NCBI GenBank assembly: GCA_004151065.3
Contig: NWUY0300067433.1
Span: forward strand, 1 to 14,631
DNA: 14,631 nt
From: Larix sibirica
Lineage: Eukaryota; Streptophyta; Pinopsida; Pinales; Pinaceae
Direction of reading: 5' to 3'
Every line of letters begins with the position of its first letter. Position 1 is the first letter of the stretch. The translations under genes were made by a program, and so were the position numbers. This document shows positions 7,548 to 14,631 of this stretch, one piece after another. The notes beneath the pieces were generated by a model. That model searched no databases, had not been told where the DNA came from, and worked only from the letters and a program-made list of their open reading frames with translations.

Positions 7548-10500
7548 GTAGGCAATGTTGTTTTCACATTGATATGAAATATCTGATCTCAAATTCCATA
7601 CGTTGCTATATATTTCAATTTTATGATAGATTGATTTCCTTGTTGCAATTGTTTAAAATAATGCAGCTGTTAACATAAAGGGAATTTTCAACACATCAAA
7701 TGAGACAAAGTATAAAAAGGAACAACCCCCTGATGGTAAATCGAAGATCATTTTCTGCTAGCTCAGTTGTATATTATCATATTTCTTTAATGTGAATGGC
7801 TCAACATTTGAGGCCTGCAAAATAATTGTGTAGTGTTGTTAATTATTAATATATTATATAGCTAGTTTGATCATTAACTTATAGAGTATATATACTATTC
7901 TTTGCGTTGTGTTTTGATTCAGCAGGAATTTCTATTGACTTCAATTTTTACAAGACATTCTGGAGTTTACAGGTAACCCTTTGTGTTGAATAAGTTGTGA
8001 GATTCTAGCTAATTGTATTTTTATAAGCAACTTATCTCTTTGCTTACTTTGGTTTAGAATGAATAAAGTTGTTTATGTTGCCCTCTGTGGCTTTATTTCT
8101 GTACGATGGTTTGTCATAACAAAAAGTCTTTTGCCGGGCTCTTTCGATTTCTCTAATCTGTGGAGTGAAACTGGACTAGTTTTTCAGCATTTTTGTTGTG
8201 CTTGTGTTATTTTGCAGGAGTATTTTTGCAATCCTGCTCCTATGATTCACACTCTTACGAAGTGGCAGAACTTCACTGCAAGTTTAGCAGTAAGTTTTTA
8301 TCTATGTTCATAATACATTATTTGTTTTGTGGATTGGGTATATGTTTTTAAAGTGTGCAACATGGCATTTTAATATGAACATATTTTTCATTCCAGATAC
8401 GTTGACGTGCAGTATACCCTTTACCTGGCAATTTTCAGAGTTAACTAATAAATATACAATACTATTTACTGTTTGGTTTTGCTGATTGTTTTTAGTTTTG
8501 TTTTTGTTGCGGCTTCAGATTGTGCTGGATACTTTTGAGGCTCAACCACTTGGTGATGATGATGCAAATGCAAGTGATCTTGATGAAGGCGAGGCTGCAG
8601 CTTTCAGTATCAAGTATCTGACAAGTAGTAAGCTGATGAGTCTAGAGGTATTTTCTCAGTGTTACTGGATCTGCCACCCTTGTGTGTAGGATCCATGGAT
8701 CTGGATTCACCAGGATCTGTTATGGAAGTGGATCCCTATTTTTGCAATCCTGCTCCTGAAATTTTGAAACAGATCCCTAAACTTCCAGTGCTTTTCTGCC
8801 CTATTGATCCTTCAAAATATTGGCTTTTTAATGAAAAAACACTTCAAACTCTAAACACCTAAAGGCTGGAAACTCTAAACACCATTCCTGGTCAAATTCT
8901 GATTCATCCTTATGTCAAGATATGCTCTACAATGTGAGACCTATCAATGTCTGCTGTCAAGGTTTGATCTATTGTTATGGTCAATGTCTGCTGTTAAGGT
9001 CTCATCTATCCTGACGTGCTACGCTGCTGCTGAATTCATGTAAACTGTTATTTAGTCCTGCCACAGCAAGAAAACCACATTATTTTCTGCTGATATGGAC
9101 GTGGATGTGACTCACAAAAACACTGTTATGAGTTGGCTCATGCTCTAATGGTCTTCAAACTATCGATTATCAATGATGGTTATTTAACTCCAAGATCTGC
9201 ATAAAAGATAAGTCCAATCACTGAACACAAAGCGTAGGGCAAGTTGAGGATACCGTCCATTGTCACCTCAATGGTTGTCCTTCTCACTTTAGGCCGACTC
9301 TCTTCCGGCACAAGGGGGAATTCTCTGATAACTGATAAGACTACAAATCTGTCCTTGGAAATATTGATATAAAATATCAGATTTGTAGAATAAAGATACT
9401 TTTAGATTTCGGCAATCAAATGATGCTGGACTATTAAAATCAGCTTCTGTCCATTGGGCGATGGAGTTAAGATCAAATAGAAGGAAGGCTCGAGTAATTA
9501 CGACATGCACTGATGTGCTACAGTTAGTCCAAAAAACAAAATTTTAGGTTGTGCAAGAATAAGTGATAACCCTTATGTAAGATGCACCATCACAACCATG
9601 AGATTAGTGCCAGGTAATAATGTGTAACCATGAACACTAGAGAAGTCACTACATATGAAATCGTATGTGATGTCCCCTTCCACGGGTCAGGATGACAGGA
9701 CAACTAATGGCCTATTTGACCCCATAGGCCAGAGCCAGTAAACACAAGGGGGTCACCATTATTGTCACTTTGCTTAGAAAAGATGTTTTATTTATAAAAA
9801 GTGACTAATAGTTGCTAGATGGTATTGGGTGTTCCATGGTATTGCCCATGGTATGGGGTTTCAGAAGAAGATTAAAGAGGAGGCAACACTTCATATGAGG
9901 GCATGTTGATTTGACTTGATTTCTTGTATGTTTGGTGGGCCAGAGTTTTCATTAGGGTTTGTCAAAACCCTTCCACTTGAGTTTGGTTTCGGTGGTGAGA
10001 GATCCACCCTGGAAACTGGGAAATCCACTTATGGTTTTCGTTTGATCTTCAATTGACAAACCATCTTCAATTTTGGAGTATAGCAATTTGTTGGATCACT
10101 TGATAGGGTCGTCATGGCACTTGGAAGATCAGTGCATTGGGTGTTTGTGAGGGACAAATTTTACTTGGGAGGCCGAATTCTTCTAGTCCGAGTTCATCTT
10201 CTCCTAAATCAAAATCGTGAGTATTGGAAGAGGTCCGAATTTGCTAGAGGGGTCGTGGCAAGAGGTCGAGCTCCACAGGGACGAACCCATTGCTGGGTGA
10301 CTGTGTTTGTGAGGAAATTGCATTATTGTGAGAGTGCCAAGCTTCCCATGGAGGTGGACCAAAACGCAGTGGAGAGATCGATCCACTGTGTAGGGGCCAA
10401 GTGTCTCATGGGAGAAGATTGAGAGAGGTCGAGCTATGGTGTGAAGGCCGAATCCATTGAGAGTGCAGGCCGCGGACTTGTGTAGATCGTAGGGATATTG

Positions 10501-13235
10501 GAGGAGGGCCACGAACCCTTGAGGAAGGTCAACTGTATTAGATAGGGCCATTTCAGTAGGAGCCAAATCCATTGGGTCAATTTCGTGTTTGAGAAAGACG
10601 CTATCTCGAGGAGGTTGAGTCATCTTCTTGGACTGTGGGCATTTTTGCAGTAGTTCGTGGTAGTTGTGAGGGCCGAATTACGTCATTGCAGAGTCGAGGT
10701 CATTTGGAAGAGATTGTGGGCAGGGCAAGTCTCTCTTGGGAGATTGTGGGCCCTTGTCTGAGGTGTTAGCAAGGGGCCCGAGTCCATTGCAAGAGTTTGT
10801 AGCAGTTGTTGAAGAAGATTGGGCATTATTGGGCATTACTACCAGGTTTCATTGTTGTGTGTGTTCTCATTAGACTGTAGCTGCCATAGCAGCCTTAGAT
10901 ATCTATACTGTTGCCATATATTCCTAATAAAATACCAATGTGGCTCTCCTACTTTGTGTGCAATATGTTTGATGAAATGTTTATGGGAATGCAAATTGCT
11001 TAAGAAAGTTATAAATCAATGTAAAGTAAACTGTTGACGAAATCACACCACCAAAACAGAAAATTTGCCTATATTTGCACTGGGGATATTACATTGTTGA
11101 TGAAGTAGATTGCGTATGACAGCCTTCTAATTGAATGATCAATCAATAGCATATCATATCTTCAAATCTGGTTCCACCATGAGACCAAGGAGCCACAATA
11201 TACTACACTTAATCTTCTTTCTTTGTTACAACAGACTTCAACCATTGAATGAACAGCTATAGCCAGAGAATTCCAGCAGAAATTCAATTATTTGAGGTTA
11301 CATCAAGGGTTAGGGAGGATTTTACCTGAGCCCTAACATCCTCTTATTAGAGTAATAGTGCCCTTCTACAAATATTCAGCAAAATACAATGGTAATCCTT
11401 GCAAAACCCTAGTCATCCATGCCAGAGAAAAGAGAAATGGAGAATCCTTACATTGATATTGACCCTTAACTTCTTCCTCCCAAGAGATCTTGAACAAAGC
11501 TTAGAGGGGAAATCCGATTCATCTAACAATGCCCTTTGCAAATGAGAGCTCCCTTCCTTTTATAGAGCTGCTCCTCAAGCATTTCACAATAAAATATTAG
11601 TGAGTAATTTCTTGATCCGCGAACCTTCTAGAAATAATAATATTAAAATACATAAAGGAGTCTAGACGTCTGCTTCAAGCTAGGTGCTCCTCATTAAGGG
11701 TGAAAAGATGCATAAAATAGGGTTTGGATAGTTCCTTGTTGCCACATGTCTCCTTCTCATGGGGGAGTGCTCTCCAAGAATGACCATATAGTAGCTTCCT
11801 CTTCCCAAAATAGCACTAGAACTCAAGAAAAGGTGGAGTGCTCTATTAGAGAAGGTCAAATGGGGCAAGGGTTTGAGGCGGAATATTTGAAATCACCATA
11901 ACTCCCTCAATATTGATCAGAATCCCGATTTTGACCACAATTTAGAAATGCTGTAGCCACTCTGCATCCACTAGCATTGGTTTGGTGGCAATCCACCGAT
12001 CCGGGCACTCTGTCGAAATATATATGCCCTTCTTCGGAAAGAGGGCATAAAGGCACTGTTCTGGATGTTTCCAAATGGATTGCTCCTCACAAATGTCCTC
12101 CGTTTTCCATGTGTGATATGCATGCAAAGTGTCACCTTCTTGACTTGGCATTCCTCTTCTTTTATACATGTGACCCTTGATTATGCCATGAAAACCCCCA
12201 TATATCCCTCAACCACCGTGAGAGGGTCTATAGGTGACACATGTCAACATGAGGACGTTCTCTAGAAATGCCTTTGTTGCCTTGTTGATGATGCCAATAG
12301 TCCACAAGAATGATGAGTTATGCCTCAACATATGTAGAAACACTTCGTGTGATGTGAGATGAACCCAAGTGGTGAGAAATGCCTTCAAATATGTAGCTTT
12401 TGCCTTGAAAACTGTGAAGACAGCCCAAAGGTACTTTCCAATGGAGAAATATGTATGAAAGTATTTAGATAAGTGCACGAAATGGTGAGTGTCTGCTACA
12501 TGTGTAACATTACCTCCAAATATGCAAACTCAACAACAAAACATGTCCCAAAATGTGAATATCCCTCAACATGTGAAACAAAAGGCAAACACATGAATCT
12601 TTATCACCACCTCTTAAATGACTCGTACCATGCTCCAAAGTTCATATATGCTGGTTCAATGCTGCTGAAAAGAATGCCTCTGAAAATGGAATTGGACTTG
12701 TGTTTTCAAATGGTAACAGTTATGACCTATTGAATTATTATTTATTGTACATGGATGGTTAATTGTAATATGCATGAAAACGGTCTTTTGTGGTTATACC
12801 TTATGGTTCTATTGTTGTGATTTCTGAATAGTTTTGATTCTTAACTCTATTTTTTAATTGTAAAACTATTTTTAATTTTTTTTGTACTAGTCATTTCCCT
12901 GCTGTATCCTGTTCATAGCTTTTCAAAATCTGCCAGATCCCTATCTGGATCCATATTCGTATCCATATCTGTATCCTAATAACTTAATATTTTCTTTCTC
13001 TATATCCCTGCAAAGTAAAAGTTTTAGACATATACAATGATTCAGTGAATGCATTTGCTATTTTTTCCTTTAATAATCTTTTGATATTTCACTTTGCCCA
13101 CCTCTACAAGTGATGGTATGATTCTTTCTTTATTCTTATCAGACTTTTATTGCTTTGTATTTCTTGCAGTTAAAAGATCCTAGCTTTCGACGCCATGTTC
13201 TTGTGCAATGCTTAATTATATTTGACTACCTTAAG
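7475..13235 (+). CDS. THO1: THO complex subunit 1 (THO1/HPR1), partial, six exons
   Basis: Exons 7475-7547, 7667-7735, 7926-7972, 8218-8289, 8519-8647 and 13170-13235 join in frame (phases 1, 1, 0, 0, 0, 0) into about 152 codons without a stop. Recognisable blocks in order are NDVVFCGRILMFLAHFFPL, VNIKGIFNTSNETKY, ISIDFNFYKTFWSLQEYFCN, LDTFEAQPL followed by an Asp/Glu-rich linker, IKYLTSSKLMSLE, and LKDPSFRRHVLVQCLI. These follow the central THOC1 domain of plant HPR1 as I know it, roughly a quarter of a protein of about 600 residues. THO1 is a nuclear scaffold of THO/TREX, which couples transcription to mRNP assembly and export, and in plants it also affects small-RNA pathways. All introns are GT-AG. 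Intact frame and splice sites suggest a working gene. The N-terminal exons and everything after ...FDYLK are outside the window or hidden. The start and stop codons are not visible. Confidence 0.93.
7667..7735 (+). CDS. THO1: THO1 exon b
   Basis: 69 nt between an ATGCAG acceptor and a GTAAAT donor. With the carried-over G it reads AVNIKGIFNTSNETKYKKEQ then PPD, ending in phase 1. The 119-bp intron before it is AT-rich. Confidence 0.93.
7926..7972 (+). CDS. THO1: THO1 exon c
   Basis: 47 nt. Reads GISIDFNFYKTFWSLQ and ends in phase 0 before GTAACC. The acceptor is a tandem CAGCAG (NAGNAG). Use of the downstream AG gives the conserved D-G-I-S junction; use of the upstream AG (exon from 7923) would insert one Ala and keep the frame. 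Confidence 0.92.
8218..8289 (+). CDS. THO1: THO1 exon d
   Basis: 72 nt, exactly 24 codons, between TTTTGCAG and GTAAGT. Encodes EYFCNPAPMIHTLTKWQNFT then ASLA. Its first part (8221-8241) is copied exactly at 8737-8757 in the following large intron. Confidence 0.93.
8519..8647 (+). CDS. THO1: THO1 exon e
   Basis: 129 nt, 43 codons, with acceptor GGCTTCAG and donor GTATTT. Begins IVLDTFEAQPL, has an acidic low-complexity linker (GDDDANASDLDEGE), and ends AFSIKYLTSSKLMSLE. The GTATTT donor is weaker than the other donors and begins a 4.5-kb intron. Confidence 0.93.
8659..8862 (+). other. Open frame in the THO1 intron carrying a copied exon fragment
   Basis: About 67 codons are open, including MDLDSPGSVMEVDPY, then FCNPAPEILKQIPKLP, then SKYWLFNE. 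It has no family match that I recognise. Bases 8737-8757 repeat 8221-8241 of THO1 exon d exactly and in the same codon frame, giving YFCNPAP twice. A TGTGTGTAG before 8691 could act as a weak splice acceptor. It may be a cryptic exon or simply chance openness; the frame ends at a stop after TLQTLNT. Confidence 0.3.
8663..8740. repeat. GGATC-rich short repeat cluster
   Basis: GGATC occurs at 8667, 8689, 8697, 8713 and 8730, with GGATTC at 8703. A looser GGATAC/GGATCC-type cluster, in inverse orientation, is present at 12903-12975 near the other end of the same intron. Confidence 0.5.
8846..8883. repeat. 14-bp direct repeat, 24-bp period
   Basis: AAACTCTAAACACC occurs at 8846-8859 and 8870-8883, separated by TAAAGGCTGG. 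Confidence 0.9.
8944..9016. repeat. 37-bp imperfect tandem duplication
   Basis: Units 8944-8980 and 8981-9016 both start TCAATGTCTGCTGT(C/T)AAGGT and then diverge modestly (TGATCTAT versus TCATCTAT). Confidence 0.85.
9017..9665. other. Intronic stretch with no identified gene
   Basis: Open frames of about 70 codons exist (9289-9510 on the - strand; the + strand reads AMELRSNRRKARVITTC near 9460), but I recognise no family and no splice or promoter context supports them. A short inverted repeat, CAAATCTG at 9344 and CAGATTTG at 9378, is present. Confidence 0.35.
9793..9800 (+). promoter_or_regulatory. TATA-like box of the candidate LTR
   Basis: TATAAAAA sits 127 bp inside the LTR start. Suggestive only from position. 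Confidence 0.35.
10114..10435. repeat. Degenerate 162-163 bp tandem repeat inside the LTR
   Basis: GTGTTTGTGAGG occurs at 10141 and 10303 (offset 162), and AGAGGTCGAGCT at 10261 and 10424 (offset 163), in the same order. A third diverged unit may follow, with GGCCGAAT motifs at about 10165, 10446 and 10673. Confidence 0.55.
10926..10931 (+). promoter_or_regulatory. Poly(A) signal AATAAA in the candidate LTR
   Basis: AATAAA lies about 160 bp before the LTR end in a T-rich context, consistent with the R/U5 region. If active it could also cause premature polyadenylation of THO1 transcripts. Confidence 0.35.
11094..12720 (-). mobile_element. Old LTR-retroelement-like remnant
   Basis: No coding region is recognisable. 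On the - strand, CTATAAAAGG at 11556-11565 is followed by a leader-like stretch with few stops in any role, as in an LTR promoter and R region. Short motifs are shared with 4130-4520 (CACAATAAAAT; TGCCACATGTCT). Repeated AAATGCCTT and TATGCCTCAA-type motifs at 12266-12400 resemble the repeat texture of 4540-5300. No ends or target duplications were found. Confidence 0.3.
11558..11564 (-). promoter_or_regulatory. TATA-like box on the - strand
   Basis: TATAAAA in the context GCTCTATAAAAGGAAGGG, a good plant TATA consensus. It would drive transcription towards lower coordinates, antisense to THO1. Function is inferred. Confidence 0.35.
12721..13169 (+). other. AT-rich 3' end of the large THO1 intron
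   Basis: U-rich intron sequence without insertions that I can identify. It holds a short TATCC/ATCTG-rich tract at 12903-12975, including the inverted repeat CCAGAT-CCCT-ATCTGG, and leads into the TTCTTGCAG acceptor at 13169. Confidence 0.5.
13170..13235 (+). CDS. THO1: THO1 exon f (last visible)
   Basis: 66 nt, 22 codons, between TTCTTGCAG and GTATGC. Encodes LKDPSFRRHVLVQCLIIFDY then LK. It joins exon e in phase 0, giving ...SKLMSLE|LKDPSFRR as in plant HPR1. The next conserved block (beginning near APGKND in angiosperms) is not seen before the window end. Confidence 0.93.
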
Positions 13236-13517
13236 GTATGCTTTTTATGAAAGACATATATATATTGATGGTTCAAATTTAAAAAAAAAGTGTGTAATTT
13301 TTTATTAAGGGAATTTCCCACTGTTATTAAGCTCTGTCAAGCTACAGACTCACACAACATGTTATGTACAATAGCTTGTGGCACAGGACAGTCAACATTG
13401 GATAAAGACACTATGTGTTCAGAAGTACACATGATACTATGCTCACATAAGCTTTGCAAAAACAGACATCATATTTTAGATATGCTTTATTATTGAGATG
13501 AATGATTGTTCCAAATA
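13236..13517 (+). other. THO1: Start of the next THO1 intron
   Basis: Begins with the GTATGC donor. AT-rich, includes an A9 run near 13281, and shows no gene. The acceptor is outside the window. Confidence 0.6.
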
Positions 13518-14255
13518 TCAGGTTTGGTTGTTTTTACTTTTTTCCTTTCCGACTTCTGTGAGTCTTCTAGAAGGGGCATACATTTCAAATGAAGCCAGAT
13601 TGGACGAGCCGGAGGAGGAGCCAGATTGGGTAATGCGCTGCTGCCTGAGGTGGGTTTCCTGTTGCTGTGACCCAGAAGAAATCATCAGGTTGCTGGTATG
13701 GGGCTGAGAATTTCTATGGTGCTGAGGTCTGACAGAGGTGGAGGTGGTCAGCTGCATCCGAACTGATCTAGAGCCGGAAACAATACTATCATCTGTCTAT
13801 CTCTTAGTGGCACTAGAAGATGGGAGCACTGAAAAGAAGGAAGTGATCTGCTGAGGTGAGGTAGGTCCAGAATGTGATTGTGACCGGAGGTTGAGGGAGC
13901 AAAGACGGAAGGCCTCCTGTAAGTAAAGTGCTAGGCATCACTAGTCAGGATACTTGAAGAAACTGGTCAAAGTTTGGAGCTCTTTGGGGAGAAGCTCCCT
14001 AAAAAGGCAATGGAATTGCCCTCGAATCTCGTAGTAAACATGTTGTGTATATAAAATAAGACATTATTAATGATATATTTTAATTATATAGACTAGTATA
14101 TTATGTAATGTAAAGACATACCTTTATGTTAAAAGTCACTGTTATGACACAACTTGTAGTTGCTGCTTTATGTTCAGGACGGTAAAGAGGTGACCTAAGA
14201 GAATCTCGATTCCCGGATGGATCGGTTGTCACGTTGTTCAAGACTCTCTTCGCTT
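13518..14255 (-). pseudogene. Broken antisense coding remnant, possibly two exons, unidentified
   Basis: One - strand frame runs from about 14039 to 13518, interrupted only by TAG at 13941-13943, TGA at 13938-13940 and TAG at 13797-13799. It reads IRGQFHCLFRELLPKELQTL, then FFKYPD, then CLALYLQEAFRLCSLNLRS, and finishes with a Ser/Gln-rich tail. Upstream, 14255-14122 is open and ends ...TFNIK at a strong AAG|GTATGT donor (14121), followed by an AT-rich segment to a possible acceptor ending at 14028. The phases match (0 to 0), so NIK joins IRGQ. I do not recognise the family; a transposon gene or captured gene fragment are both possible. The stops indicate it is dead. It lies antisense inside a THO1 intron. 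Confidence 0.4.
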
Positions 14256-14414
14256 TATGTCACTAAAAGCCCAAAGTGATAAAGGGGAGACCTTGATCTA
14301 ACCTAGAATGAGAGATCTAAGTTAAATCACCAGATCAAACTAGGCAAGTAGAGTACGTAAGGTGAGTAGATGATGAAACCCTAGATCTGGGGGATAGAGC
14401 CACTAAATGGATTA
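14256..14414. other. Short non-coding spacer
   Basis: No gene seen. It contains repeated GATCTAA/AGATCT-type motifs (14290-14335). Confidence 0.4.
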
Positions 14415-14631
14415 TGTGATGGCCAAAGTTGTCATTGATGACAACACATTAATGACAAAGGTCAGGAAGTGATGACATGGACAAGGACAAAGCATGACAA
14501 GCAAGTATGATGATAACATTGGATGGTTTGAAGACAAGACATGACATTGGCAATGACCACAAGACAAAGATTGTGAAGGCAAAATGGCATGGAGGACAAG
14601 CATTGAAGTGATGGCAAAAACTTGATGACAT
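14415..14631 (+). mobile_element. Possible LTR start, cut by the window edge
   Basis: The base texture changes sharply at 14415 (TGTGATGGCCAAAG) to a pyrimidine-poor sequence with six copies of ATGACA up to 14631. A TG start and abrupt change suggest the first bases of an LTR, but the other end lies outside the window, so this cannot be confirmed. An open frame on the - strand reflects composition only. Confidence 0.3.
14428..14445. repeat. Perfect 8-bp inverted repeat with 2-bp spacer
   Basis: GTTGTCAT-TG-ATGACAAC is an exact palindrome around TG and contains the ATGACA word that recurs in the next 190 bp. Confidence 0.9.

Larger units (their letters stand above)
9666..11093 (+). mobile_element. 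Probable solo LTR of a retrotransposon
   Basis: The block starts TGTGATGTCCCC at 9666 and ends GGGGATATTACA at 11093. The reverse complement of the end matches the start at 10 of 12 bases, and the outermost bases are TG...CA as in LTRs. A TATA-like TATAAAAA lies at 9793-9800 and AATAAA at 10926-10931, giving a plausible U3-R-U5 order on the + strand. No tRNA-type primer-binding site follows 11093 and no polyprotein is present, so a solo LTR is the simplest reading. No clear 5-bp target duplication flanks it (TCGTA versus TTGTT), so the exact ends are uncertain. Confidence 0.5.
8648..13169 (+). other. THO1: 4,522-bp THO1 intron filled with repeats
   Basis: Runs from the GTATTT donor to the TTCTTGCAG acceptor. 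It carries a cryptic open frame (8659-8862), small tandem duplications (8846-9016), a probable solo LTR (9666-11093) and a second LTR-like remnant (about 11100-12700). The neighbouring introns in the visible cluster are only 119-245 bp, so the size is largely explained by insertions. An unspliced transcript would stop 14 codons into the intron. Confidence 0.9.

Noticed and set aside
7469-7678. A 69-codon single-exon gene starting at a TTG
   Set aside because: The conserved THO1 peptide starts after the AG at 7474 and leaves the frame at a GT donor at 7548; the rest is intron.
9289-9510. Open frame with a protein-like look on either strand
   Set aside because: I could not match it to any family, and the two strands give equally plausible peptides, so no coding claim is made.
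10114-10623. Open frames on both strands (102 and 139 codons)
   Set aside because: They lie in the tandemly repeated part of the candidate LTR and encode nothing recognisable.
11300-11335. TTAGGG...CCCTAA inverted words as telomere-like sequence
   Set aside because: Only one word in each direction, not a tandem array; a short hairpin by chance is enough.
1-14631. CRISPR array, tRNA or rRNA genes, bacterial operon features
   Set aside because: No regularly spaced identical repeats with unique spacers, no tRNA-like box A/box B or cloverleaf seen, and the content is plant nuclear.

Overview
The window looks like nuclear DNA from a seed plant, most likely a gymnosperm. It holds part of one conserved plant gene with canonical GT-AG introns, stretched by large transposon-filled introns. 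There are no bacterial-style operons and no RNA genes. The gymnosperm assignment is inferred from intron size and repeat style, not from a marker gene.

The one host gene I recognise is the THO complex subunit 1 gene (THO1/HPR1, animal THOC1). It lies on the + strand as six in-frame exons at 7475-7547, 7667-7735, 7926-7972, 8218-8289, 8519-8647 and 13170-13235. Together they encode about 152 residues of the central part of the protein. Five exons are packed into 1.2 kb, then a 4,522-bp intron separates exons five and six. The exons before and after these are not visible, so the flanking introns cover at least 7.47 kb upstream and 1.40 kb downstream. THO1 acts in the nucleus in the THO/TREX complex, which couples transcription to mRNA packaging and export.

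Layout: 1 to about 2640 (possibly 3417) is a decayed LINE on the - strand, with recognisable endonuclease and reverse transcriptase sections broken by stops and frameshifts. 3418-4130 shows nothing recognisable. 4130-5450 is non-coding, retroelement-like and internally repetitive. 5460-6365 is an unidentified retroelement-like tail ending in TTATC/TATC short repeats. 6553-7385 is a perfect 415-bp tandem duplication, itself built of older half-units of about 200 bp. 7475-8647 holds THO1 exons. 8648-13169 is the large intron, containing a cryptic open frame with a 21-nt copy of a THO1 exon, small tandem duplications, a probable solo LTR (9666-11093) and an older LTR-like remnant on the - strand (about 11100-12700). 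After the exon at 13170-13235, the next intron carries a broken antisense coding remnant (13518-14255) and the probable start of another LTR-like element (14415 to the window end).

I did not find a new biological system. The observations most worth checking are the perfect 415-bp duplication, the templated-looking 21-nt exon copy inside an open frame, and the antisense two-exon-like remnant.
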